A stretch of DNA of 64,000 bases from Paraburkholderia acidisoli (lineage in GTDB: Bacteria > Pseudomonadota > Gammaproteobacteria > Burkholderiales > Burkholderiaceae), in the NCBI RefSeq assembly GCF_009789675.1, contig NZ_CP046915.1:124001-188000 (forward strand), written 5' to 3'. Of this stretch, positions 9,786 through 18,961 are shown piece after piece (within the stretch, counting starts at the first letter, position 1; each line of letters starts with the position of its first letter). The notes below the pieces were generated by a model, which worked only from the letters and a program-made list of their open reading frames with translations, was not told the origin of the DNA and made no database searches. The position numbers were made by a program, and so were the translations under genes.

Positions 9786-12065
9786 CTACCACTGATACTT
9801 CGCGCCCGCCGTGACCAAACGGCCCTCGCCCCAGTAGCAGTAGTTCGCGCCGGTGCACGAGGCGAAGTACTTGCGATCGAGCAGATTGCTCGCGTTGAGC
9901 CAGGCGCTCCAGCCTTGCAGGCTGGAGAAGCGGCGGCCCAGATCGTAGCGCAGCGAGAGATCGACCAGCGTGGCGGAGGCCGTCATGAACGAGTTCGCGG
10001 TGTCGCCGTACGAACCGCCGATATACCGCACGCCGCCGCCGAACAGCAGGCCCGCGAGCGGCCCCGCCGAAACGGTGTAGTCGGCCCACAGCGAAGCCGT
10101 GTTGCGTGGAATGCCCACCGGCGATTTATCGAGGATCGACGAATTGCTCTTCGTGTTGAGCAGGTTCGTGTAGGTGTAGCTCGCGATCAGCTGCAGGTTG
10201 TTGCTGAGGCTCGCGTGGCCTTCCACTTCGAAACCCTGCGAGCGCACCTGGCCCGTGAGCACGCTGAAGCCGTTGTGCAGCGGGTCGGTGGTCGCAACGT
10301 TGTTCTCGGTGAGATGGAACGCCGAGACCGTCACGAAGCTGTTATAGCCCTTCGGTTGCAGCTTCACGCCCACTTCGTACTGTTCCGCCGTGAGCGGGTC
10401 GAAGGCCTGGCCGCTGTACGTGGTGCCCACCTGCGGCTGGAACGAGCGCGAGTAGCTGAAGTACGGCGCCACGCCGCTGTCGAACTGATACGTGCCGCCC
10501 GCGCGCCAGGTGAACGCGCGGTTGAACTGCGTGGTGGTCGCGCCGGTCTTGTACGAAGTCTGGTCCTCGTTGGCCCAGTCCTCGCGTAGGCCCAGCAGGA
10601 ACGACCATTTGCCGATGTCGATCTGATCCTGTGCATACGCACCGAGTTGCTTGACCGAGGTTGCCGTGGAGGTCGCGAACATGAAGTTCGGATACGGAAT
10701 GGTCTGGCCGTAGATCGGATTGCTTTCGGCGAGGCCCGGCGTCGAGGTCAGGTTGCCGTAGAAATAATGATCGAACTGGATGTTCTGATAATCGAGGCCG
10801 AAGGTGACGTTGTGCTTCACCGGGCCCGTACTGAATTTCGCGTTCAACTGGTTGTCGACGGTATGCGAATTCACCATGCCCTGGTTCAGGTACGCGGTGC
10901 GCGCGAGCGTGTTCGTGCCGGTGGTGAAACCGTCGTTGCCCACGTACTGGATCGTCTGGCTGTTATGCAGGAAGCGGTAGCTCTGCTTGACCGACCACAC
11001 GTCGTTGAAGCGGTGGTCGAACTGATAGCCGATCGACTCCTGGGTCTTGCGGAAGCTGTCGAAGGTCGGCTCGCCCGGATTTTCGCTGCGGCTTTGCCAC
11101 GTGTACGGCACCGAGTTGTAGATGCCCGCCTCCGGGTCCGACTGATAGTTCGCGAACACGGTGAAGGTCGTGTCGCGCGAGGGGCGGAACTGGAGCGTCG
11201 GCGCGATCGAGAAGCGCTGCTCGTTCACGAAGTCGGTTTGCGTGCCGGTGTTGAAGCCGTCGGCGGTCACGCGATACAGCACGGTACCGTTCTTGTCGAC
11301 GGGACCGCTCGTGTCGAAGAAGCCCTGAATGCGGCCGTAGCTGCCGGTTTGCAGGCCGATCTCGTGGAACGGGGTGTCCGTGGGCATCTTGCTCACGAGA
11401 TTGACGGTGCCGCCCGGCGAGGTCTGCCCGTACAGCACCGAGGCCGGACCGTGCAGCAACTCGATGCGCTCGAACATGTACGGGTCGAAGCTCGTGACGT
11501 TGTAGCCGAAGCCGCCGTTCGGGCCGGGCGTGCGCAACCCGTTCCAGAATTCGTCGACGAGAAAACCGCGCGCGTAGAGATATTCGAGCGAGTCCGTATT
11601 GGTGCCGCGCTGCTCGGGGTTCATGCCCGAGGTGTAGCGCAGCGCCTGCGCGACGCTTTGCGCGCCCTGCACGTCCATCTGGTCGCGCGTGACGACCGAG
11701 ATCGCCTGCGGCACCTTGATGATCGGCGTGTCGCTCTTGGTGCCCGCTTCGCTGCGTTTGGCCACGTAGCCCACCACCGGGCCGGTGCCCGTTTCGGCGC
11801 TGCGCGTGCCCTGCACGACCACGGCGGGCAATTGCTGGCCCGGCGCCGTGGGTGCCGCTTGCGTCGCTTGTGCCGCTTGTGCGTGCTGCGTGCCCGCTTG
11901 CGCGGCGGCCGCCGACGCGGCCGAAGGTGCCTCCGCCGTCTGCGCGCTGGCGAGTTTCGCGATCGCAAATGCCACCACCGCCGTGATCGTGCGCAGCTTC
12001 CACCGCCGCGCGCCCGCCGCCCCGTTCATGTCGTTCGACACCCCGCCACCCCATCCCCGATTCAT
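9786..12065 (-). CDS. TonB-dependent ferric-siderophore receptor
   Basis: 759 residues from the ATG at 12065, preceded by GGACGGG. A signal sequence ends at AKLASAQ, followed by an Ala/Gln-rich linker. The plug domain begins near KSDTPIIKVPQAISVVTRD, and the beta barrel runs to a C-terminal Trp (TAGAKYQW), as usual for outer-membrane proteins. Two cysteines sit near the C-terminus (SCTGANYCYW). Family: FhuA/FpvA-type siderophore receptors. It is first in the operon with FhuD, FhuB and the exporter, and has a Fur-box match about 45 bases upstream. An alternative start is the ATG at 12029. Confidence 0.92.
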   Translation of the reverse strand: MNRGWGGGVSNDMNGAAGARRWKLRTITAVVAFAIAKLASAQTAEAPSAASAAAAQAGTQHAQAAQATQAAPTAPGQQLPAVVVQGTRSAETGTGPVVGYVAKRSEAGTKSDTPIIKVPQAISVVTRDQMDVQGAQSVAQALRYTSGMNPEQRGTNTDSLEYLYARGFLVDEFWNGLRTPGPNGGFGYNVTSFDPYMFERIELLHGPASVLYGQTSPGGTVNLVSKMPTDTPFHEIGLQTGSYGRIQGFFDTSGPVDKNGTVLYRVTADGFNTGTQTDFVNEQRFSIAPTLQFRPSRDTTFTVFANYQSDPEAGIYNSVPYTWQSRSENPGEPTFDSFRKTQESIGYQFDHRFNDVWSVKQSYRFLHNSQTIQYVGNDGFTTGTNTLARTAYLNQGMVNSHTVDNQLNAKFSTGPVKHNVTFGLDYQNIQFDHYFYGNLTSTPGLAESNPIYGQTIPYPNFMFATSTATSVKQLGAYAQDQIDIGKWSFLLGLREDWANEDQTSYKTGATTTQFNRAFTWRAGGTYQFDSGVAPYFSYSRSFQPQVGTTYSGQAFDPLTAEQYEVGVKLQPKGYNSFVTVSAFHLTENNVATTDPLHNGFSVLTGQVRSQGFEVEGHASLSNNLQLIASYTYTNLLNTKSNSSILDKSPVGIPRNTASLWADYTVSAGPLAGLLFGGGVRYIGGSYGDTANSFMTASATLVDLSLRYDLGRRFSSLQGWSAWLNASNLLDRKYFASCTGANYCYWGEGRLVTAGAKYQW

Positions 12066-12106
12066 CCCGTCCGCCCTGTTCAAAATGTCGTCTTTTCCGC
12101 AGTACA

Positions 12107-12125
12107 AATACGAATCATTCCTATT
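12107..12125. promoter_or_regulatory. Fur box (predicted)
   Basis: AATACGAATCATTCCTATT matches the 19-base Fur palindrome AATGAGAATCATTCTCATT at 15 of 19 positions, including the whole GAATCATTC core. It lies between the receptor gene and the divergent AraC-type regulator, so iron-loaded Fur would repress one or both. Confidence 0.75.
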
Positions 12126-12249
12126 GTCATTCGTAAAGCGGCGCAAGGACGATAGAATACGGGCAGTGTTTCGACCGTGTCCTGTCAAATAGCTGCGCGA
12201 AGCCGTCGAAAATTGAGGGTTTCGCGAAGCTTCTTTCCAAGATTCACAA

Positions 12250-13065
12250 ATGACCGAAATCTGGCAACGCTTCGCGGGCACGTCGCATCGCTATCTACGA
12301 CGCCCAGTCATTGCCAAGCGCTATGACTTTCAGGCTGGCGATTGCGAAAGCTGGCACTCGCATACGCAGCCGCAATTCGTCTACACGACGCGCGGCGTGC
12401 TGCGCGTCATCACGCCCGACGGCGCGTGGACGCTCGGCCCCTATCGCGGCCTGTGGATCGCGCCGCTGGTCGCGCACGAGTTGCAGGCGGTCAGCCAGGC
12501 GGTCATGTACACCGTGTATTTCGAAGTGGATGTCGCGCCGCGCGAGGAACGCAGTTGCCATGTGCTGATGATTTCGTCGCTGCTCAACGAACTGGTTGGC
12601 GCGCTCGTGCTCGACCAGCGGAATGGCCAGCCCGAACGGCGCTCCGCGCTGATCGATCCGCTCCTGCTGCAGGAGATGCGCGAGGCGCAACTGGCCACCG
12701 AAGGGCTGCTGCCGCTGCCGAAGGACCGCCGGCTGCAACAGATCTGCGGCCAACTGATGGACGCCCCCGCCGACAACACGCCGCTCAACGACTGGGGCAT
12801 GCGCGTGGGCGCGAGCGAAAGCACGCTCGAGCGCGCCTTCAAGGACGACACGGGGCTGACCTTCGGCCAGTGGCGCCAGCGGCTGCGGCTGGTGGAATCG
12901 ATCTCGCGGCTCGCGAAAGGCATGCCGGTGTCGACCATCGCGAACGAACTCGGCTATCGCAATTCGAGCGCGTTCATCACCATGTTCCGGCGCGCGATGG
13001 GCGAGACGCCGCAGCGCTTCCTGCGCAATCGCGGCGGCGCGGTGGAGGCGGAAGCGGCGCAGTGA
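12250..13065 (+). CDS. AraC-family regulator with N-terminal cupin
   Basis: 271 residues: a cupin sensor domain (about 20-110, with WHSHTQPQFVYTTRG) and two AraC HTH motifs at the C-terminus (WGMRVGASESTLERAFKDDTG; STIANELGYRNSSAF). It is divergent from the TonB receptor operon. By position it probably activates siderophore uptake when the cognate siderophore or iron state is sensed. Confidence 0.9.
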   Translation: MTEIWQRFAGTSHRYLRRPVIAKRYDFQAGDCESWHSHTQPQFVYTTRGVLRVITPDGAWTLGPYRGLWIAPLVAHELQAVSQAVMYTVYFEVDVAPREERSCHVLMISSLLNELVGALVLDQRNGQPERRSALIDPLLLQEMREAQLATEGLLPLPKDRRLQQICGQLMDAPADNTPLNDWGMRVGASESTLERAFKDDTGLTFGQWRQRLRLVESISRLAKGMPVSTIANELGYRNSSAFITMFRRAMGETPQRFLRNRGGAVEAEAAQ

Positions 13066-13155
13066 GGGCGCGGCGCCGGGCCGGCTGCTACACCGCCGCT
13101 AAAGGCGCCGTGATCCGCAAGAACGCGTCGATATCGTCGACCGACTGGCGATGGC

Positions 13156-13842
13156 TCAAGGCAACCCGAACTCCGCCGCCTTCTTCGCGTCCTTGAACGC
13201 GCTCACGGCCTGGGCATTCAGACGGATCGGCGAAAAGCACGCGGCTTCCACATAGTCCGTGTTGAAGTAGAGCTGCACGCTGCCATCCGCGCGCGCGGCC
13301 AGCGTGAACGCCTTCGACATCAGGTAGTCGCTATTGAATGTCGATGCGTCGAGGCAAGCGGCCTTGCCCGCGTTGATCCGCTTGAACTCGGCCAGCACCG
13401 GCACCACCGACTCCTTCGTCAGATACAGGCTGCCGCTGTCGCGATGTCCCACGGCATAGACCTCGTTCAGATCGAATCGCTTGCCGTCCTTGATGCGATA
13501 CGTAATGCCATATTCGTACGCACCGGGATGCGCACCGTCGCATTGCGAACTGCCGCTCACTTCGAAGCCCACGACGCTCGGCGTTTCGATCGTCTTCTTG
13601 ATGTCGGCGCGATATTGCGCGGTGGCGCCCATGCCGCTCGCGTTGTCGCTGCACTCCTTGGCGTCCTTGAGGATGCCCGCGCGCAACGCACGCAACGAGG
13701 CGTCGAGCGCCGACGTGTGATGCGCGAGCGCGGGCACCGGCGCGACGGAGACGTTGCCGGCTGCACGCGCCACCGAGGCCTGCGCGGCCAGCGTGGCGAC
13801 TGCCACCGTCAACGCGGCGGCAAGGAGTTTTCGACCATTCAT
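13156..13842 (-). CDS. Exported hypothetical protein, candidate effector immunity
   Basis: 228 residues with a standard signal peptide (MNGRKLLAAALTVAVATLAA, cleavage near ARA) and no membrane anchor, so periplasmic. The mature protein has four or more cysteines that could pair in the periplasm. No family is recognised. It begins 32 bases downstream of the T6SS-linked effector gene on the same strand, where the immunity gene of a vgrG-effector module normally lies. A periplasmic immunity protein is what a peptidoglycan-targeting effector would require. Existence as a gene is well supported; the role is positional inference. Confidence 0.75.
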   Translation of the reverse strand: MNGRKLLAAALTVAVATLAAQASVARAAGNVSVAPVPALAHHTSALDASLRALRAGILKDAKECSDNASGMGATAQYRADIKKTIETPSVVGFEVSGSSQCDGAHPGAYEYGITYRIKDGKRFDLNEVYAVGHRDSGSLYLTKESVVPVLAEFKRINAGKAACLDASTFNSDYLMSKAFTLAARADGSVQLYFNTDYVEAACFSPIRLNAQAVSAFKDAKKAAEFGLP

Positions 13843-13874
13843 AAGCTATCGGGTTGAGTAACGGTTTCGTGAAT

Positions 13875-16196
13875 TCAAGGGCGCTGCGCCGTATAGTCGA
13901 CGGCCACCGCGGTGGTCGTGGCCGCCTGCCCCCACGAAGGCGGCAGATGCTGATGCGGATGCGTCTCGATGCGTTGGCGCGCGACGGTCAGCGTGCCCGT
14001 CGCTTCGGTGGCGGTCGTGTCGGAGCGATAGCGGTCGATGAACGCCGCGTATTGCTGACGATCGTTGTAGCCGTTGCCGCCGCCGTTCACCAGAATCGAC
14101 ATGCGGCCCACCGTCTCCGTCGAGATGCCGTCGTCGGCGATACGATGGATATTGCTATGCCCCATAAAGTGCTTCCACACCCAGAAGAAGCCCGCGCTAT
14201 CGCAGGCATTCAGGGTATCGGTCGCGACGATGTCCGGGTCGTAGCGCGGCGCCCACTGCCGCTTGTCGCTGTGCACGTGGCCTTGCCGGTCGGTCGTGGG
14301 AGCGCCGCTCCAATGGTGGGTCGAGGTCGCGGTAATGCGGTTGTCCGCATAGGCGCCGTTATGGTTCGGGAATTGGCGGAACGTACCGTAGTCGGCGTAC
14401 AGCGTCGGCCACGTCAACTGCATCAGCCCGCGCCCGTAAAACACCGTGTAGTACTGCGTGTTCGGCAAGCGCGGATTGGGCGCGCCCTCGCCCACTTCCT
14501 TCGTGAAGCGCAACAGGCCCGTTTCAATATAGCTCTGGCTCAGGAACGCGATCTGCCGCACCGGCGTGGTAAAGCCGTATTTGCGGAAGGTCTTGCCGAT
14601 GTCGGTGTGCGAAATGGGCGAACCGCTCACGTGGCCGTGCGCCGTTGCCCAGCTCGCCGTGGTGGTGGGATGCGGCAAGCCGTACTTACGCGGAATCAAT
14701 TGCGTAAGTTCGTCGCGCGAGAGCCAGCCGCATTTGCGGAAATGCGCGATCAATTCGAGCGGATGAAAATACCAGACCTTGTCGGGTAGTCCCGCTTCTT
14801 CCCAGAACGCGGCCTTCGCATAGAAGTCCAGAAACGGCTGATGATTCTGCGGGTTACGGTCGAACACCTCGCCGCTTTGCGTGAGGTCCTGGTAGCGCGC
14901 CGGTTGCGTGCGTTTATCCCATTCGCTCGAATGCTGCACGATCAGCCGGCGCATTTTCTCTCGCGCGCTCGGGTCGTTGCGGAACCACGCCTCGTATTCT
15001 TCCTTCGTGAGCGTGCCGTCGTGATCGGTATCGACGGAACTCACGATTTGCGCGAGCAGATCGACGGCGGCCTGACCGTTCGCGGGCACGTACTTGCCGT
15101 CTTCGTTGATCTTGCGCCAGTTCATGAAGTGCGGGAAGTCGGCGTCCGAAAACTTCAGGATCGCGGCATCGGCGAGGTTCACATAACCGCTTTGCGTCGC
15201 GCTGAACGGCACCGGGATCCACGCGACGTTTTGGGCCGCCGAAATACGCGCCTTGTCCGGACCGAGATTGCGGCCCGTGCGCAGCAGATCGAAGCCCACG
15301 CTGGGCGCCGAGCCATACAGGTCCACCGCGCGCTGATACAGGTCGTATTCGTACTCGCGGTCCGCATGCTCGCCGCCCAGTGCGGTCGCCTGCTGGGTTT
15401 GATCGTCCCAGGTCCACGTTTGCAGATAGCGCGTGCCGTTTTCGTAACGCAGGCGCACGTATTGCCGCTGCGTGTTTTGCCCTTGCTGCAGCGTCGCGAT
15501 GTGATTCGGGCGCGCATGGCTCGCGGACGCCTGCGTGTACGTGCTGTGAAACTGCGTGGACGGCGGAATCATGAAATAGCCGTCGCCCCAATACTCGTCG
15601 TGACCATTCTTGTTCGCGTCTTCGTATTCGGTCTTGCAGTCGTGGAAGAACGCTTTCAGTTGGTCGTCGGTGCAGAAGGTTTCGAAGTGCACATAGTGCT
15701 TGCCGGTCCATTGCCCAACGAAACCGAGAATCTCCTTGCGATAGATCCTGGGCGCGTCGGCGTCCGAAAACACTTTCACCGAATCCCACTCCGGCGCTTG
15801 CAGCGGCTTGGCGAAATTGGCGCGCACGCGATTGACAAAACTCGCGGGAAAGTCGGTTTTATTCCGCAAGTGCATATACAGCGAATAGAACTCGACCTTC
15901 ACGCCGTCGCCGGTTTCCGTGCTGTGCTTGAGCAGCACGAAACTCGTGTCGCTCGGTTGCGCCTTGTCCGTGTCGTACGCCTTGTACTCGAGTTGCGATG
16001 CCTGACGATACGCCACGAGCTTGCCGTCGGCGATCGCGCGCACGAACGTGTCGGCGCTCGCGCCGGGATCCAGGTGCACGCCGCCATGCCACCGGCTCTG
16101 CTTGCTGACGGGATATTGACCGTGCGAGGCGGTCTGCGGCTCGGAGGCCTGCATCCCCGTGAATTTATCGGGGATGATCGGGTAGCTGATGAGCAT
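13875..16196 (-). CDS. T6SS-associated cell-wall hydrolase effector (M23-like + EF-hand + GH19/lysozyme-like)
   Basis: 773 residues without a signal peptide, directly downstream of vgrG (18-base gap). The N-terminal 1-180 looks like an M23/LytM endopeptidase fold: HGGVHLD at 37-43, YMHL at 107-110, HYVHFE at 167-172. The first two ligand motifs deviate from canonical HxxxD and HxH, so activity is uncertain. A canonical EF-hand loop starts DTDHDGTLTKEE at 389-400. The C-terminal part (about 470-740) resembles GH19/lysozyme-like hydrolases: QSYIETG with Glu558 as likely catalytic acid, then YGRGLMQLTW at 587-596. The predicted job is degradation of peptidoglycan in a rival's periplasm after VgrG delivery. 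Confidence 0.82.
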   Translation of the reverse strand: MLISYPIIPDKFTGMQASEPQTASHGQYPVSKQSRWHGGVHLDPGASADTFVRAIADGKLVAYRQASQLEYKAYDTDKAQPSDTSFVLLKHSTETGDGVKVEFYSLYMHLRNKTDFPASFVNRVRANFAKPLQAPEWDSVKVFSDADAPRIYRKEILGFVGQWTGKHYVHFETFCTDDQLKAFFHDCKTEYEDANKNGHDEYWGDGYFMIPPSTQFHSTYTQASASHARPNHIATLQQGQNTQRQYVRLRYENGTRYLQTWTWDDQTQQATALGGEHADREYEYDLYQRAVDLYGSAPSVGFDLLRTGRNLGPDKARISAAQNVAWIPVPFSATQSGYVNLADAAILKFSDADFPHFMNWRKINEDGKYVPANGQAAVDLLAQIVSSVDTDHDGTLTKEEYEAWFRNDPSAREKMRRLIVQHSSEWDKRTQPARYQDLTQSGEVFDRNPQNHQPFLDFYAKAAFWEEAGLPDKVWYFHPLELIAHFRKCGWLSRDELTQLIPRKYGLPHPTTTASWATAHGHVSGSPISHTDIGKTFRKYGFTTPVRQIAFLSQSYIETGLLRFTKEVGEGAPNPRLPNTQYYTVFYGRGLMQLTWPTLYADYGTFRQFPNHNGAYADNRITATSTHHWSGAPTTDRQGHVHSDKRQWAPRYDPDIVATDTLNACDSAGFFWVWKHFMGHSNIHRIADDGISTETVGRMSILVNGGGNGYNDRQQYAAFIDRYRSDTTATEATGTLTVARQRIETHPHQHLPPSWGQAATTTAVAVDYTAQRP

Positions 16197-16214
16197 CGGG
16201 TGATTCGCCTGTTC

Positions 16215-18758
16215 TTATTCTGAGAGGTCCGCGTCGCCCAGATTGAGCGGACCCTTCGGCAGGAGAGGAAGCGGGTAAGGTTGCGATGTCGGTCCGCTGA
16301 ACGCGTGCTGGCCGCCCTTGATGTCGATATTCCCCGGCGCGTGAATTTCAATGCCGCCGCCGGTGATACGGATATACGCGCCCCCCGAGGTGAGCAGAAT
16401 CTCCTGCTTCGCCGCCATCTCCACATTCTCCGTGGCCGAAACCAGCTTCACCGTCTTTTGCGCCGTGATCTCCACGTTGTCGTCCTGCGCCTGCACTTCC
16501 ACCTTGCCCTTGCCCGCGAACAGCTTCATGCCCGCGTTCTGCACGAACAGGCTCAGCGTCTGCGCCACGCTCGCGACCAGCGACTTGCCCGTGGCCACAT
16601 AGACGTTCTGGCCGCTCACGAGGTTGATCTGTTCGTCGGCCGCGATATGCGCCGATTGCTGCGTCGAGAGCGCCACGCCCGCCGGGCTCGCCATCAGCAG
16701 GACCGGCTCGCCGAACGCGTTCGCGCTGCCCGTGCCGCCGCCCGCCGTGTTGCCGCCGCTGGCCGCATTGCCCGCGCCCTGCGCGCTCGATTGCGTCGCG
16801 CTCACGAACGACTTCAACGCCGTGCCGCCGTCCTTGAGCGATTCGGCCTGGTGCGTTTCGCTTGCCTGCGAGAGCGTATCCATCGCGCTCTGCGCACCTT
16901 TGAGCTGCGCATGCGCTTCGCTCACCTCCAGCTGCTGGCCCGCCGCGCTGCCGCCGTGCGTGCCCACGTAGAGGCCGCGGCCCGCGCGTATCGCGCCATA
17001 CGCATCCGACTTCAGGTCGAAGCCGCTGCCCAGATACGCGCCGCGCGCGTTCGCGTTCTGCGCGACCAGATAACCCAGATGCAGCTGCGAGTTCGCGCTC
17101 GTGCTGTAGAGCTGCATGCGGTTCTGGCCCGTGGCGTCGTCCATCACCATCTGGTTGTAGCCGCTGCCGCCGTATTCCTTCGACTGGTAGCCCGAAAGAA
17201 TGCCGTTCGAATGCCAGTTCGGACTGGTCGCGCCGTTATAGACGCGCCCCGTGACCACGGGCCGGTCACAGTCGCCGTCAAGCCAGTTCACGATCACTTC
17301 CTCGCCCACGCGCGGCACGTGCACGCCGCCGTAGCTGCTGCCCGTGTCCGACATCGCCACGCGCACCCAGCACGACGCCGTTTCGTCGCCCGCGTTCAAA
17401 CGGTCCCAGTGAAAATGCACTTTGATGCGGTTGAGCGTGTCGGTATAGACCTCTTCGCTCTCCGGACCCACGACGATCGCCGTCTGCATCTGCATGGCCG
17501 GCTTGCGATGCTCGAACGGGCTGCGGTACGTCACCGCCTTGCGCTGCGCCTCGACCTGCACGAGCAGGAAACCTTCGCTGCCGTCGGCGCTCTTGAGCGT
17601 GAGCGCCGCGCTGTCGCCCTGGTGTGCGGCTTTGATCGCCGCGAGTTCGTCTTGCAGGCTGTGCGGAAACGCCTGCGCCTGCGTATTCGACGCGGGCAGA
17701 TTGTTCTCGATGAACCAGCGCGCCTCAAGCACGGCGAACTGGCGGTCCTGCTCGCTGTCCGTGTCGTGCAGCGGGTGGCCCGAAAGCTCGAACCAGCGCC
17801 CCGCGTCGAGCGCGCGCACCGCGCCCGCGCCTTCGAAGCGCTTCGCGCGCGACTCCCACTCTTCCATGCGCAGTTCGGTGAGCGTGTCGCCACGCGGCTG
17901 GTCGCCGTAGGTGTAGGCGCCCGTGTATTCGTACACTTCCATCTGCTGCGGCAGGTCGCCCTGGCTCGCGAGCGTGGGCACCGAAGTGCCCTTGGGATTG
18001 CCCGCGCTCGACGGCGCCTTGTAGTCGAACGTGCGCGTGGTGAGCGTTACGCTTTGCAGCGTGCGCGTGCCACTCCATTGCACCAGCGCATTGGTTTCGC
18101 TATTCACGCCCGATCGGTAAAAATCAACCGTTTGCGGATTTAAAGCCGGGAAAGCGCCGATATTATCGGTAATAACGACCGTATGCGATTTACCGTCTTC
18201 GGCCTGCTCGAAATAACTGAATAAACCTTCGGATTCCATGATCCGCTGGCAGAAATTCCAGTCGTCTTCGTATTGCACGCAAAACGAACGGGACGGCAAT
18301 GCATTCTGAATCGAAAAGCGAAAGGCGCCTTGCGCTTGCGGATGCGCGTTGAATACGTCGGTGAGAATCGCGTCGGCGCTTTTGTCCTGCCAGATGCGCG
18401 CGTCCTTGCGGAATTTGAGGAAGTGCTGCCACGAGGCGAGTTCGAGCTGGTAGCTCGTGAGGCCGCCGTCCGCGCCCAGCCGGCGCGCGGTGTGAACGTA
18501 GCCGTGGTGCGGCAGGTAGGACTGGTCGGCCTGCTGGAGCCAGAGCGTGACGGGCTGGGCGATCAGGGTCTTGAGTTCGACGTTGTCCTGGGTGGACGTC
18601 ACGTCGACCACGAAGCCGTAATCGCGGCCAATGCGCGCGTGACCGATAGCGCGCTGCGGCAGCAGGACATTCTCGCCGAGCGGCGTATCCAGCTTGAGTA
18701 GCCGGTCAGTTTGCATAAGGCCGCCGCTAATGGCCGCCATTAAGTCCTGCGCCCCCAT
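16215..18758 (-). CDS. vgrG: Type VI secretion tip protein VgrG
   Basis: 847 residues. It has the gp27-like N-terminal region (RLLKLDTPLGENVLLPQRAIGHA), the gp5 OB-fold region with the family motif HFHWDRLN, CWVRVAM and VPRVGEEVIVNWLDGDCDRPVVTGRVYN, then a Gln/Ala-rich stretch and a C-terminal DUF2345 needle domain ending in repeated short beta segments (LVSGQNVYVATGKSLVAS). It forms the puncturing tip and carries effectors. No tssA-tssM genes are in the window, so this is an orphan vgrG served by a T6SS elsewhere. A start at MQTDRLLK, 14 residues in, is possible. Confidence 0.95.
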   Translation of the reverse strand: MGAQDLMAAISGGLMQTDRLLKLDTPLGENVLLPQRAIGHARIGRDYGFVVDVTSTQDNVELKTLIAQPVTLWLQQADQSYLPHHGYVHTARRLGADGGLTSYQLELASWQHFLKFRKDARIWQDKSADAILTDVFNAHPQAQGAFRFSIQNALPSRSFCVQYEDDWNFCQRIMESEGLFSYFEQAEDGKSHTVVITDNIGAFPALNPQTVDFYRSGVNSETNALVQWSGTRTLQSVTLTTRTFDYKAPSSAGNPKGTSVPTLASQGDLPQQMEVYEYTGAYTYGDQPRGDTLTELRMEEWESRAKRFEGAGAVRALDAGRWFELSGHPLHDTDSEQDRQFAVLEARWFIENNLPASNTQAQAFPHSLQDELAAIKAAHQGDSAALTLKSADGSEGFLLVQVEAQRKAVTYRSPFEHRKPAMQMQTAIVVGPESEEVYTDTLNRIKVHFHWDRLNAGDETASCWVRVAMSDTGSSYGGVHVPRVGEEVIVNWLDGDCDRPVVTGRVYNGATSPNWHSNGILSGYQSKEYGGSGYNQMVMDDATGQNRMQLYSTSANSQLHLGYLVAQNANARGAYLGSGFDLKSDAYGAIRAGRGLYVGTHGGSAAGQQLEVSEAHAQLKGAQSAMDTLSQASETHQAESLKDGGTALKSFVSATQSSAQGAGNAASGGNTAGGGTGSANAFGEPVLLMASPAGVALSTQQSAHIAADEQINLVSGQNVYVATGKSLVASVAQTLSLFVQNAGMKLFAGKGKVEVQAQDDNVEITAQKTVKLVSATENVEMAAKQEILLTSGGAYIRITGGGIEIHAPGNIDIKGGQHAFSGPTSQPYPLPLLPKGPLNLGDADLSE

Positions 18759-18930
18759 CGTCTAATCCCTGTATGGTTTTGTTTACCAGGCGCCGACATT
18801 CTACATAATTTCAGTCCACTTTCGATCCGCAATAAAAATGATGATAAAAAATGATTATCGCGCGGGTGTCGCGATCCGCGCCGTGTCATTCATGGGTCAC
18901 CTTTGTCGTATATCGCCGATTATGTGAATG

Positions 18931-18949
18931 ACGCCGCGCAACGCGGCGT
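18931..18949. terminator. GC-rich hairpin, weak terminator candidate
   Basis: ACGCCGCG and CGCGGCGT form a perfect 8-bp stem with a 3-base loop, 12 bases beyond the stop of the Ldh gene. No clear T-run follows on the minus strand, so termination is uncertain. Confidence 0.35.
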
Positions 18950-18961
18950 TTCGTCATGGCG

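Noticed and set aside
14841..18143. Long plus-strand frames opposite effector and vgrG
   Set aside because: Composition is that of shadow frames (Arg, His, Ala) with no domain; real genes are on the minus strand.
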